Positions 44,838 through 54,046 of a stretch of DNA of 64,000 nt are shown in pieces. The stretch is from an uncultured Collinsella sp. (lineage in GTDB: Bacteria > Actinomycetota > Coriobacteriia > Coriobacteriales > Coriobacteriaceae). The notes beneath the pieces were generated by a model. The model saw nothing but the letters and a program-made list of their open reading frames with translations. It searched no databases and had not been told where the DNA came from. The number at the start of each line of letters is the position of its first letter. Positions within the stretch are counted from its first letter, which is position 1. The position numbers and the translations under genes were made by a program. The stretch lies in the NCBI GenBank assembly GCA_900754525.1, contig CAAEDE010000069.1:3463-67462 (forward strand), given 5' to 3'.

Positions 44838-45563
44838 TTGGCTTTGTCTGAACGACTTACGCGCGCCCAGGAAATTCTGGGCCACGAGTTCAATAATAAG
44901 GTGCTGCTGCGCGCGGCCCTTACGCATCCCTCGGCAGTCGAGGGCCAGCCGGTTTCTGCCAGCTATGAGCGCCTTGAGTTCTTGGGCGATTCCATTTTGG
45001 GCGCTGTAGTCGCACGCTCCCTGTTTGAGTCCTATCCGGAGTTTGACGAGGGCAAGCTCACGCGCCTGAAGGTGTCGCTTGTCTCGGGCGCTACGCTGTC
45101 CGAGGTTTCTCACGAGCTGGGCATCGACGACATCATCATCTTTGGTGCCTCCGAGACCGGTACCGGTGCGCGCGGCCTGCATTCGGCGCTCGAGAACGTC
45201 TACGAGTCGCTCGTGGGCGCACTGTACCTGGATGCCGGCTGGGATGCCGCAGCGGAGTTTATCCATCGTACGCTTAAGCCGCATTTGGCTTCCGAGCGTG
45301 CCGAGCATCCTGCGAACCCCAAGTCGTTTTTGCAGGAGTGCGTGCAAGCCGACGGTCACGAACCCCCGGCTTACAAGCTTGTTGGCTCCGAGGGCCCTGC
45401 GCATGCGCCCACCTTTACCGCCGTGGTTTTGATCGATGGTATTCGCCAGGGTCGCGGCTCCGGCTCTTCAAAGAAGGAAGCCGAGGGAGCCGCCGCGCTC
45501 GAAGCGCTCGACCGCATGGGTTACACCACCAACGGCGTGATTCTGAACAAGAAGCCTGTTTAA
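44838..45563 (+). CDS. rnc: Ribonuclease III
   Basis: 241 residues. The catalytic signature is YERLEFLGDSILGAVVA, and the second metal-ligand region is ENVYESLVGALYLDAGWD. A C-terminal double-stranded-RNA-binding domain (about 160-230) ends GSGSSKKEAEGAAALEALDR. It cleaves rRNA precursors and other duplex RNA. TTG 44838 is the likely start (AGGGAGG upstream). Confidence 0.94.
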   Translation: MALSERLTRAQEILGHEFNNKVLLRAALTHPSAVEGQPVSASYERLEFLGDSILGAVVARSLFESYPEFDEGKLTRLKVSLVSGATLSEVSHELGIDDIIIFGASETGTGARGLHSALENVYESLVGALYLDAGWDAAAEFIHRTLKPHLASERAEHPANPKSFLQECVQADGHEPPAYKLVGSEGPAHAPTFTAVVLIDGIRQGRGSGSSKKEAEGAAALEALDRMGYTTNGVILNKKPV

Positions 45564-45573
45564 GCGAGGAACC

Positions 45574-48500
45574 GTGTATCTCAAGTCCCTCACGCTCAAA
45601 GGGTTCAAGTCGTTTGCCGACCGCGCCCATATGTCATTTGAGCCGGGCCTGACCGTCATCGTCGGTCCTAACGGCTCCGGAAAATCGAACATCTCCGACT
45701 CCATCCTGTGGGTCCTGGGCGAGCAGAGCGCCAAGCAGCTGCGCGGTCAGGCCATGGAGGACGTCATCTTCTCGGGCTCGTCGGCTCGCAAACCGGTGGG
45801 TGTTGCCGAGGTCACGCTGGTGCTCGATAACTCGGACCATATGCTGCTCGTCGATTTTGACGAGGTCGCCATCACCCGTCGCATGTATCGCTCGGGCGAG
45901 AGCGAGTACCTCATCAACTCGAGTCCGTGCCGCCTGATGGACATTCAGGACATCCTGCACGATTCGGGCCTGGGCAAGGATACGCATTCCATCATCAGCC
46001 AGGGCAAGCTCGACGCTATTTTGCAGAGCCGCCCCGAGGAGCGCCGCGCCCTTATCGAGGAGGCTGCCGGCATCTCCAAGCACAAGCGCCGCAAGGAGCG
46101 TGCGCTCAAAAAGATTAAGTCGATGGACGAGCACCTGACGCGTGCCCGCGACATCAATAAGGAAATCGCCCGTCAGCTGCGACCACTGGAGCGTCAGGTC
46201 GATCGCGCGCGCAAGTACAAAGAGCTGTCCTCGCGCGCGAACGAGCTTACGCAGATGCTAGCCGTCGACGAGCTGCGTTCGCTGCAGTCGCAGTGGAATG
46301 ACCTGGAGAGCCGCTCCAAGGAGGGCGCTGCCGAGCTTGAGCTTGCGCAGTACCGCTTGGGCGAAAAGGAGCGCGAGCTCGAGAAGCTCCAGGTTATGCT
46401 CGAGGAAAAGGGCCTGTTTGTGGGCGATCTGGGCGAGCAGCGCCGCCATATGCAAGACGTGGTCGGCCGCATTAACTCCGACATGCGCCTGCTCGAGGAA
46501 AAGGGCCACAACATGGTGTCGCGCCTGTCTGACATGCGCGGGCAGATTTCGAGCTCCGAGCATCAGCGACGTCGCGTGGTCGAGGAGCTCGAGGACGCGC
46601 GCGCGCAGCTTGAGGAAGTGACCGGTGCGCACCTGCTGGCCCAGGAGGACGTTGACGCCGCTGGTCCTGCCGCCGTTGAGCTCCACGAGCGGCGTGTGGC
46701 GCTCGACAATCAGATTTCGCAGCTTACGCGAGAGCAACGCGACGTACAGCGCGTGGCCGATAACGCCGCGCTCGAGCTCGCCAAGGTGAAGGATTCCTTG
46801 AGCAATGCCGAGGTCGAGGACAACATGTATGCCTCGCGCCTGGAGCAGATTGACGAGCAGCTCGAGGAGGTCATGGCCTCGCTCGAGAGCCGTCGCGACC
46901 GCGCCGAGGAGCTTGAGGGTGCTCTTGAGGAAGCGCGCCAGGCTCAGGTCGATGCGCGTGAGGTCGCTGAGACGGCACGCGCGGCCCTGAAGGACCTGCG
47001 TGCTCGCGAGACCGAGGCGCGCAACAAGCTGTCCGAGGTGCGCTCGGAGCTTGCCAGCCAAAAGAAACTCGATGCCCGCATGGCCGACAGCTCGCCGCTG
47101 GTGAGCCGTCTGGTGGGTGCGCTGGGCGATGATGTCTCGGGTCGTCTGGGCGACGTGCTCGAGGCCCCGCGCGAGCTTGAGGGCCTGGTTGAGCAATTGC
47201 TCGCCGGCGATATCGATGCACTGCTGTTCGACGATATGTCCGCGCTTGAGCGTGCCGGTCGTGCCGCTCTGGACCAGAAGAAGGCCTCGGGCGAGGCGCT
47301 GCTGGTGGCGCGCGGCGTGAGCGGCTCTACCGCCGCTGAGGGCGCTGCCGGTACCCGTCTGGTTGATCGTCTGTCCGTGCGCGCAGGCTACGGTCCCGTC
47401 GTCGAGGCGTTGCTCGGCGGATATTATGTAGTGGACGATCTTGCTGCCGCGCTGTCGGCGCCGGTCGTTGACGGCGTGACTTACGTGACCCCCGATGGCG
47501 CCCGCGTCGCCTGCGGCGGCCTGGTGCGCGTGGGCCTCGATGCCGGCGAGGCGTCGGGTGCCTTGGAGCGCAAGCGCCGTATCCGCGAGCTGGAGGGGCT
47601 TGAGCCTGATTTGGCCGCTGTGTTTGAACATGTGTCAGGCCAGGTCGTTGAGGCCAATGCGGCCGTTGAGGAAGCGCGTGCCGCTGAGGGCGATGCCGCC
47701 GGCGAGATCGCCCGTCTTGAGGGCGAGCGCCGCTCGCTGCTTTCCGAGATCGGCCGTCTGGAGCAAAGCGCCAACAATGCCGAGGTCGAGCGCGTGCGCA
47801 TCTCCAAGCGCCGCGAGCAGGCCTCCGAAGCCGTTCGCGCTGCGCGCCCGCGCGTTGACGAGCTCACCCGTTCGCGTGACGAGGCCCGCGCGCAGGCAAG
47901 CGATCTGGGTTTGCAGATTGCCGAGGCCAACGACGAACTCGACCGCGTTCGCCGTGACGATTCCGAGGCTGCCGGCAAGCTCGCCGACGCCAAGGTTCGC
48001 CTAGCCCAGACGAGTGAACGCCTGCGTTCGTTGAAGGGTCGCGTGCCCGACCTGGAGCATCGTCTTGAGGGCATCGACCGTCGTATCCGCGGAACACGCC
48101 AGGCTTCGCGCTCGCTCGAGCTGCTGCGCCTGCGCGTCGACCCTATGCACGAACGCTATTCTGCCCTGTTGGAACGCGCGTCGGATTGGGCAGCGCGCCT
48201 GCGTGACCAGGCCTCTCTGGAGGAGGCGGACTCCGCTTCGCTCAAGAAGACCATCGAGGATGCCAAGGCAGAGGTTGCCCGCGCTAAGGAGCGAGTCGAT
48301 ACCGCCTCCGCCACGCAAAACGAGTTCAAGGTCGCGCGTGGCAAGCTCGAGGTGCAGGTCGAGGCTGCCATCAAGGCCATTACCGCCGATGGCACGACGG
48401 TGCTCGAGGAAGCGCTCATGCTTCCGGCGCCCACGGACCGCGATGCCGCCGAGCGCGAACTCAACCAGCTTGTGCGCCAGATCAACAACCTTGGTCCCGT

Positions 48501-49110
48501 TAACCAAGTTGCCATGGAGGAGTACGAGCAGCTCAAGCGCCGCGCCGACTACATCGAGGAGCAGCTGGCCGATCTGGAAAGCGCGCGCAAGGCGCTCACC
48601 AAGATCACGGTGGCCATTGATCGCAAGATGCGGAAGGCCTTCCTGGTGACGTTTGAGAAGGTCGACGCGAACTTCCGCGAGATCTTCGCTATGCTCTTCC
48701 CGGGCGGTCAGGCTCATCTGGAGATGACCGATCCCGAGCATCCTGCCGAGACGGGTATCGAGGTCGTGGCGCAGCCGCGCGGCAAGCGCATCACCAAGAT
48801 GATGCTCATGTCGGGCGGCGAGAAGAGTCTGACGGCGCTCGCCCTGCTCTTTGCCGTGTATCGCACGCGCACGGTGCCGTTCTATGTGCTGGACGAGGTC
48901 GAGGCGGCGCTCGATGACGCCAACCTGTCCAAGCTCATCGGCGCGCTCGATGTGTTGCGTTCCGATACGCAGCTCTTGGTTATCTCGCATCAGCGCCGTA
49001 CTATGGAGGACGCTGACGTCCTCTATGGCGTCTCGATGCAAGCCGACGGCGTCAGTCGCGTCGTCTCGCAAAAACTCGATCGCGAAACCGGAAAGGTCGT
49101 GAATGCATAA
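45574..49110 (+). CDS. smc: Chromosome segregation protein SMC
   Basis: 1178 residues. Walker A at the N-terminus (VGPNGSGKSNISDSILWVLG), long coiled coil to a hinge (about 505-660, containing GALGDDVSGRLGDVLEA), a return coiled coil, and the C-terminal head with LMSGGEKSLTALALLFAVYR (signature, about residue 1077) and FYVLDEVEAALDDANL (Walker B). Forms the condensin ring with ScpA/ScpB. GTG 45574 lies ten bases after rnc; the stop overlaps ftsY (TAATG). Confidence 0.96.
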   Translation: MYLKSLTLKGFKSFADRAHMSFEPGLTVIVGPNGSGKSNISDSILWVLGEQSAKQLRGQAMEDVIFSGSSARKPVGVAEVTLVLDNSDHMLLVDFDEVAITRRMYRSGESEYLINSSPCRLMDIQDILHDSGLGKDTHSIISQGKLDAILQSRPEERRALIEEAAGISKHKRRKERALKKIKSMDEHLTRARDINKEIARQLRPLERQVDRARKYKELSSRANELTQMLAVDELRSLQSQWNDLESRSKEGAAELELAQYRLGEKERELEKLQVMLEEKGLFVGDLGEQRRHMQDVVGRINSDMRLLEEKGHNMVSRLSDMRGQISSSEHQRRRVVEELEDARAQLEEVTGAHLLAQEDVDAAGPAAVELHERRVALDNQISQLTREQRDVQRVADNAALELAKVKDSLSNAEVEDNMYASRLEQIDEQLEEVMASLESRRDRAEELEGALEEARQAQVDAREVAETARAALKDLRARETEARNKLSEVRSELASQKKLDARMADSSPLVSRLVGALGDDVSGRLGDVLEAPRELEGLVEQLLAGDIDALLFDDMSALERAGRAALDQKKASGEALLVARGVSGSTAAEGAAGTRLVDRLSVRAGYGPVVEALLGGYYVVDDLAAALSAPVVDGVTYVTPDGARVACGGLVRVGLDAGEASGALERKRRIRELEGLEPDLAAVFEHVSGQVVEANAAVEEARAAEGDAAGEIARLEGERRSLLSEIGRLEQSANNAEVERVRISKRREQASEAVRAARPRVDELTRSRDEARAQASDLGLQIAEANDELDRVRRDDSEAAGKLADAKVRLAQTSERLRSLKGRVPDLEHRLEGIDRRIRGTRQASRSLELLRLRVDPMHERYSALLERASDWAARLRDQASLEEADSASLKKTIEDAKAEVARAKERVDTASATQNEFKVARGKLEVQVEAAIKAITADGTTVLEEALMLPAPTDRDAAERELNQLVRQINNLGPVNQVAMEEYEQLKRRADYIEEQLADLESARKALTKITVAIDRKMRKAFLVTFEKVDANFREIFAMLFPGGQAHLEMTDPEHPAETGIEVVAQPRGKRITKMMLMSGGEKSLTALALLFAVYRTRTVPFYVLDEVEAALDDANLSKLIGALDVLRSDTQLLVISHQRRTMEDADVLYGVSMQADGVSRVVSQKLDRETGKVVNA

Positions 49111-50027
49111 TGGGATTCTTCGATGCTCTCTCGCGCGGACTTGAGCGCAGCCGCGAGGCCCTCAACGAGGTCTTTTACTTTGGCGGCGAGGTCGACGAGG
49201 ATTTTTGGGAGGACCTGGAGGACACCCTCGTCATGGGTGACATGGGCGCCGAGGTCGCTATCAAGGTCTCCGATGATCTGCGCGATGCCGCGGCCAAGAA
49301 GAACCTCAAGACCGCCCCGCAGCTCCGTCGTGCCCTGGCCGAGCAGCTCGAACAGCACTTTGTGCCCATCGAGCGCGATCCGTTCGCCGATACGCCGAGC
49401 TGCGTGCTGTTTGTGGGCATCAACGGCGCCGGCAAGACCACGACGGTCGGTAAGATCGCGAGCGCCATGGCCGCCCGCGGCAAGAACGTCGTGATCGGCT
49501 CTGCCGATACGTTCCGCGCCGCCGCCATCGAACAGCTCGATGTGTGGGGCCAGCGCGCTGGCGTCCCCGTCATCAAGCGCGACCGCGGCTCCGACCCGGC
49601 AAGTGTTTGCTACGACGTGCTCGACGAGGCCGACAAGCGCGGCAGCGACCTGGTGCTTATCGACACTGCCGGTCGTCTGCACACGAGTCCCGAGCTCATG
49701 CGCGAGCTTGCCAAGGTGGTTAACGTGACGCGTAAGCGCGCCGCCAATATGGCCGCCGGCCCCATGCCCGTCTCAGTCGTGCTCGTGATCGATGCCGCCA
49801 CCGGCCAGAACGGTCTGAACCAGGCGCTCGAGTTTAACGAGGCACTGGGCCTGGACGGTATTATCATGACTAAGCTCGACGGCACGGCTAAGGGCGGTAT
49901 CGCCATGGCCGTGGCCGAGAAACTCAAGCTCCCGATCCTGCGCGTGGGCGTGGGCGAGCAGGTCGATGACCTGCAGGAGTTCAATGCCAAAGATTTCTGC
50001 CGCGCCCTGGTGGGCGAGTCCAATTAA
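49110..50027 (+). CDS. ftsY: Signal recognition particle receptor FtsY
   Basis: 305 residues: N domain then G domain with GINGAGKTTTVGKIASAMAA (G1), DTFRAAAIEQLDVWG, DTAGRLHTSPELMRELAKV (G3) and TKLDGTAKGGIAMAVAEK (G4). It lacks the long acidic A domain of E. coli FtsY, as in many Gram-positive bacteria. Receives SRP-ribosome complexes at the membrane. Followed by its partner ffh after ten bases. Confidence 0.95.
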   Translation: MGFFDALSRGLERSREALNEVFYFGGEVDEDFWEDLEDTLVMGDMGAEVAIKVSDDLRDAAAKKNLKTAPQLRRALAEQLEQHFVPIERDPFADTPSCVLFVGINGAGKTTTVGKIASAMAARGKNVVIGSADTFRAAAIEQLDVWGQRAGVPVIKRDRGSDPASVCYDVLDEADKRGSDLVLIDTAGRLHTSPELMRELAKVVNVTRKRAANMAAGPMPVSVVLVIDAATGQNGLNQALEFNEALGLDGIIMTKLDGTAKGGIAMAVAEKLKLPILRVGVGEQVDDLQEFNAKDFCRALVGESN

Positions 50028-50037
50028 GGAGTGACTA

Positions 50038-51513
50038 GTGTTTGATTCCCTGAGCGATCGCCTCAACGACACATTTGACCGTCTGCGCGGCAAGGGCAAG
50101 CTGACCGAGGCCGATATCACCTCGGCCATGCGCGACATTCGCATGGCGCTGCTCGAGGCCGACGTTAACTTTAAGGTCGTCAAGGAGTTCGTCGCCAAGA
50201 CCAAGGAGCGCTGCATGACCGCCGAGGTCATGGAGTCGCTGTCGCCGGCGCAAAACGTCGTTAAGATCGTGCTTGACGAGCTCACCGAGATGCTCGGTTC
50301 CACCGAGAGCAAGCTCGTCTTTAGCAACCGCATCCCCAACGTCATCATGCTTGTGGGCCTGCAGGGCTCCGGTAAGACTACGGCAGCTGTAAAGCTGGCC
50401 TACCTGCTCAAGAAGCAGGGTCGCTCGCCGCTGCTCGCCGCGTGCGACGTCTACCGCCCCGCCGCTGCCGACCAGCTGGCCACGCTCGGCGGCGAGATCG
50501 GCGTGCCGGTCTTCCGCGGTGACGGCGAGCACCCGGTCGACATTGCCAAGGGCGCCATCCAGGAGGCCGTCGACCACCTGCGTGACGTGGTCATCGTCGA
50601 TACCGCCGGTCGTCTGCAGATCGACGAGCAGATGATGCAGGAGGCCGTGGACATCAAGAAGGCCGTCAAACCCGATCAGGTGCTGATGGTCGTCGATGCC
50701 ATGACCGGCCAGGATATCGTCAACGTCGTCTCGACGTTTGCCGAGCGCACCGACTTCGACGGCGTGATCATCTCCAAGCTCGACGGTGACGCCCGTGGCG
50801 GCGGCGCGCTTTCGGTGCGCCAAGTGACCGGCAAGCCCATCAAGTTCGTGAGTATGGGCGAGAAACCCGATTCGCTGGAGCCGTTTTACCCGGACCGCAT
50901 GGCCAAGCGCATTCTGGGTATGGGCGACGTTGTCGGCATTATCGAGAAGGCCCAGGAGGCCGCCGATGCCGAGCAGCTCGAGGCCGCCGAGCGCATGCTG
51001 CGCGAGGGCTTTACCATGAACGACATGCTCGACCAGATGAAGGCCGTCAAGAAGATGGGCGGCATGAAGGGCATTCTGGGCATGCTCCCCGGTGGCCAGC
51101 GTGCGCTTAACCAGATGGGTGGCAACCTGGACGAGGGCATCTTCGACAAGAACGAGGCCATCATCATGTCGATGACCAAGGAGGAGCGCCTTCGCCCCTC
51201 CATCATCAACGGCCAGCGCCGTGCCCGCATTGCCAAGGGCGCCGGCGTGACCCCCACCGAGGTCAATAGCCTTATGAAGCAGTGGGGCGAGATGAATAAG
51301 ATGATGGGCCGCATGCGCACGATGGCCAATCAGGCGCAGGCCGGCGGCAAGAAGGGCAAGAAGGGTAAGAAGGGCAAAAAGATGCGCATGCCCAATATTC
51401 CCGGTCTGGATGCCATGGGGCTGGGCGGCATGGGCGGCCTGGGAACGGGCGGCCCCAAGTCCGATATGGACCTGCTGCGCCAGATGGAAGCGCAGATGCG
51501 TAATAAGAAGTAA
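50038..51513 (+). CDS. ffh: Signal recognition particle protein Ffh
   Basis: 491 residues. NG domain with GLQGSGKTTAAVKLAYLLKK, DTAGRLQIDEQMMQEAVD and SKLDGDARGGGALSVRQVTG; the Met-rich M domain (about 325-445) binds signal peptides and SRP RNA. The C-terminus is an extra Lys/Gly/Met-rich tail (KKGKKGKKGKKMRMPNIPGL). GTG 50038 after AAGGAGTGA. No SRP RNA gene was recognised in this window. Confidence 0.95.
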   Translation: MFDSLSDRLNDTFDRLRGKGKLTEADITSAMRDIRMALLEADVNFKVVKEFVAKTKERCMTAEVMESLSPAQNVVKIVLDELTEMLGSTESKLVFSNRIPNVIMLVGLQGSGKTTAAVKLAYLLKKQGRSPLLAACDVYRPAAADQLATLGGEIGVPVFRGDGEHPVDIAKGAIQEAVDHLRDVVIVDTAGRLQIDEQMMQEAVDIKKAVKPDQVLMVVDAMTGQDIVNVVSTFAERTDFDGVIISKLDGDARGGGALSVRQVTGKPIKFVSMGEKPDSLEPFYPDRMAKRILGMGDVVGIIEKAQEAADAEQLEAAERMLREGFTMNDMLDQMKAVKKMGGMKGILGMLPGGQRALNQMGGNLDEGIFDKNEAIIMSMTKEERLRPSIINGQRRARIAKGAGVTPTEVNSLMKQWGEMNKMMGRMRTMANQAQAGGKKGKKGKKGKKMRMPNIPGLDAMGLGGMGGLGTGGPKSDMDLLRQMEAQMRNKK

Positions 51514-51533
51514 CGACTAGTTGAGTCGTGTAT

Positions 51534-51576
51534 GGCGAAGGCCGCCTGGATGGTATTCCAGGCGGCCTTCGCCGTT
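51534..51576 (+). terminator. Terminator after ffh
   Basis: A 17 bp perfect stem, GGCGAAGGCCGCCTGGA at 51534-51550 with its complement at 51557-51573, followed by GTTTGTT. Confidence 0.85.
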
Positions 51577-51629
51577 TGTTCGCTGGTTGTCGCACGCGTG
51601 GAAGCGCGTTCTCGACGAGGCGCTTGCCG

Positions 51630-52394
51630 CTAGTGGCAGCCGCAGCCTTCGTGCCCGTCATGGTCGTGGTGACCGTGGCAGCCGCAGGACTCGCCATGCT
51701 CGTGGATGTGCTCGTGATCATGTCCATGGCAGTCGCAGGTGGCCTCGCCGTTCTGTGCGAGCGTGCCGGCAATGAGGGCCTCGACGCAGGCATCGCAGCT
51801 GCCCTGGGCGCCCGCATAGACCGTGATGCCGGCTTGGGCAAGCGCGTTGATAGCGCCGCCGCCGATACCGCCGCAGATGAGCGTGTCCACGCCGCCGTTG
51901 GCGAGCAGGCCCGCAAGGGCACCGTGGCCGGTGCCGCCGGTGCCCACGACCTGCTCGTTGAGCACCTTGCTGCCCTGAATGTCATAGATCTTAAACTGCT
52001 CGCTGCGGCCAAAGTGCATAAAGATGTTGCCGTTGTCGTACGTGGTTGCCACCCTCATGGTGCCGATCTCCTTTGCTGGCCATGCGGCCGTTGTCGTGGA
52101 AATGGGGGAGTACGCGATGTTACCGCCTTCAATGACGATCGCCCGTCCATTGACAAGCGCGTTTGCCACCTTGCGATGCGCGCGGCTGCAGATTGCAGCC
52201 ACTGTGGCACGGGCAATGCCCATGTGCTGGGCGACAGCCTCCTGATTGAGGCCTTCCAGGTCGCACAGCCGAAGGGCTTCGAGCTCGTCGACCGTCATAT
52301 CAATGGCCTCTCCGCTGGCTAGGCCGTCAGGGGTAAAGCCGCGGTATTCGGGGATGATCCCAACACGGCGTAGTTTTTCGCGTCTTCCTGCCAT
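51630..52394 (-). CDS. DUF134-NifX/NifB-like fusion with His/Cys-rich tail
   Basis: 254 residues. Residues 1-100 are DUF134, a sigma-like helix-turn-helix (ALRLCDLEGLNQEAVAQHMG then IARATVAAICSRAHRKV). Residues ~112-215 are a dinitrogenase iron-molybdenum cofactor (NifX/NafY-like) domain (VATTYDNGNIFMHFGRSEQF, TLICGGIGGGAINALAQAG). The tail (~216-254) is packed with His and Cys (CDCHGHDHEHIHEH) and probably binds metal. ATG 52394 follows AAGGAG on this strand. The separate domains are known; the product looks like a metal- or cluster-sensing autorepressor, which is inference. Confidence 0.82.
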   Translation of the reverse strand: MAGRREKLRRVGIIPEYRGFTPDGLASGEAIDMTVDELEALRLCDLEGLNQEAVAQHMGIARATVAAICSRAHRKVANALVNGRAIVIEGGNIAYSPISTTTAAWPAKEIGTMRVATTYDNGNIFMHFGRSEQFKIYDIQGSKVLNEQVVGTGGTGHGALAGLLANGGVDTLICGGIGGGAINALAQAGITVYAGAQGSCDACVEALIAGTLAQNGEATCDCHGHDHEHIHEHGESCGCHGHHDHDGHEGCGCH

Positions 52395-52408
52395 GCGCGC
52401 TCCTTATC

Positions 52409-52420
52409 TGACATATGTCA
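52409..52420. promoter_or_regulatory. Operator over the DUF134-NifX start site
   Basis: Perfect 12 bp palindrome TGACATATGTCA lying between the minus-strand -10 (52426-52431) and the ribosome site of the DUF134 gene. Confidence 0.65.
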
Positions 52421-52425
52421 ACAAT

Positions 52426-52453
52426 AGGATAGCGAACGTGTAGATTTGCGCAA
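52426..52453 (-). promoter_or_regulatory. Promoter of the DUF134-NifX gene
   Basis: On the minus strand TTGCGC (52453-52448), 16-base spacer, TATCCT (52431-52426). It is flanked on both sides by copies of a CATATGTCA-type dyad. Confidence 0.5.
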
Positions 52454-52460
52454 GGAATTT

Positions 52461-52474
52461 CTGGCATATGTCAG
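52461..52474. promoter_or_regulatory. Second operator, upstream of the -35
   Basis: CTGGCATATGTCAG, one mismatch from the perfect dyad at 52409-52420 and exactly 53 bases (about five helical turns) from it, so both lie on the same DNA face. Confidence 0.6.
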
Positions 52475-52560
52475 AAAATGAGGGCTTATGTTTGGGCTGT
52501 GGGGCCGCGTGCGCCTGGGCTACAATGAATCTCGCTTGTAGGCGACTGACAGGAGGGTCA

Positions 52561-53409
52561 ATGAGCAAAGCTGATCAACAGTTTGTAGCCATGTGCCGCG
52601 ATATTCTGGACCATGGCACCACCACCGAGGGCCAAAAGGTTCGCCCGGTGTGGGAGGATGGCACCCCTGCCTATACCATTAAAAACTTTGGTGTCACGGC
52701 CCGCTATGATCTGCGAGAGGAGTTCCCCGCGCTCACCCTGCGTCGTACGGCGCTTAAGTCTGCCATGGACGAGATTCTGTGGATCTATCAAAAGAAGTCC
52801 AATAACGTGCATGATCTCAACAGCCATATCTGGGATGAGTGGGCCGATGAGACCGGTTCCATCGGTAAAGCCTACGGCTATCAGATTGGTCAGAAGAGCC
52901 ATTACGCCGAGGGCGACTTCGACCAGATGGACCGTGTGCTGTACGACCTTAAGCACACGCCGTATAGTCGCCGCATTATGACCAATACGTACGTGTTTAG
53001 CGATCTGTCCGAGATGCACCTTTATCCGTGCGCCTATAGCGTGACCTATAACGTGACGCAGCGTCCTCAGGACGACAAGCCGACGCTCAACATGATTCTC
53101 AACCAGCGCAGCCAGGACATTTTGGCCGCGAACAACTGGAACGTGTGCCAGTACGCCATTTTGCTGATGATGGTCGCGCAGTCGGTCGATATGATTCCCG
53201 GTGAGCTGCTGCACGTGATCGCCGACGCCCATATCTATGATCGTCATGTCGATATCGTCCGCGAGCTTATCGAGCGTCCGCAGTTTGCGGCACCCAAGGT
53301 AACGCTCAACCCCGATGTGCATGACTTCTATGCGTTTACGACCGATGACCTGATCGTCGAGGGCTATGAGCACGGCCCGCAGGTCAAGAACATTCCCATT
53401 GCGGTGTAG
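52561..53409 (+). CDS. thyA: Thymidylate synthase
   Basis: 282 residues from ATG 52561 (CAGGAGGGTC); the frame is open upstream to 52468 without a ribosome site. The active cysteine is C157 in LYPCAYSVTYNVTQ. LNQRSQDILAANNWNVCQYA and IADAHIYDRHVDIV are the folate/dUMP-binding blocks. Uses methylene-tetrahydrofolate to make dTMP and leaves dihydrofolate, which the next gene reduces. TACAAT at 52521-52526 is a candidate -10. Confidence 0.94.
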   Translation: MSKADQQFVAMCRDILDHGTTTEGQKVRPVWEDGTPAYTIKNFGVTARYDLREEFPALTLRRTALKSAMDEILWIYQKKSNNVHDLNSHIWDEWADETGSIGKAYGYQIGQKSHYAEGDFDQMDRVLYDLKHTPYSRRIMTNTYVFSDLSEMHLYPCAYSVTYNVTQRPQDDKPTLNMILNQRSQDILAANNWNVCQYAILLMMVAQSVDMIPGELLHVIADAHIYDRHVDIVRELIERPQFAAPKVTLNPDVHDFYAFTTDDLIVEGYEHGPQVKNIPIAV

Positions 53410-53418
53410 GTGGTGCTC

Positions 53419-53937
53419 ATGACGTGTAAGCTATCTGCTATCGTCGCCGTGTGTGACGATTGGGGCATTGGGTGCGAGGGCGACATGGTGGTGTCCAATC
53501 GCGCCGATATGCGCCATTTTGTGGCCTGCACCAAGGGCTGCCCGGTTATCATGGGACGCAAGACGCTGCTGAGTTTTCCCGGCGGGCGTCCTCTCAAGAA
53601 CCGCCGCAATATCGTGCTTACGCGCGATATGGGCTTTACCCGCGAGGGCGTCGACGTGGTGCATAGCGTTGACGAAGCGCTCGCTGCGGTTGCCGATGAG
53701 CTCGTTGCCTGGGTGATCGGTGGCGGCGATGTCTATCGGCAGTTTTTGCCGTACTGCGTGGAGGCCGAGGTTACGCACAACCATTGCACCCATGCCGTGG
53801 ACACGTACTTTCCCGACTTGGACGTCGATCCCGCGTGGGAGGTTGCGCGGGCCAGCGAATCGGCGGTTGTCGCTGCCGGTGAGGGCGATGAGGGCCTCAA
53901 ATATGAGTTCGTGACGTATCGTCGCGTTGATGTGTAA
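53419..53937 (+). CDS. folA: Dihydrofolate reductase
   Basis: 172 residues from ATG 53419 (AGGTGG upstream; GTG 53410 or 53413 also possible). Typical blocks: LSAIVAVCDDWGIGCEGDMV, CPVIMGRKTLLSFPGGRPLK, NRRNIVLTRD and VAWVIGGGDVYRQFLPY. Reduces dihydrofolate with NADPH, completing the thymidylate cycle with the adjacent thyA. A hairpin AACCCGAT/ATCGGGTT at 53937-53967 follows, without a T tract. Confidence 0.93.
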   Translation: MTCKLSAIVAVCDDWGIGCEGDMVVSNRADMRHFVACTKGCPVIMGRKTLLSFPGGRPLKNRRNIVLTRDMGFTREGVDVVHSVDEALAAVADELVAWVIGGGDVYRQFLPYCVEAEVTHNHCTHAVDTYFPDLDVDPAWEVARASESAVVAAGEGDEGLKYEFVTYRRVDV

Positions 53938-54046
53938 ACCCGATTATCCCTTCGGTATTATCGGGTTGGAATGAGTGGCGGGGCAGCGCATGGCGTTGCC
54001 CCGATATTTGTATAGGTGCTGCAAAGAAAGGTGCGGGCTGGCTGCT

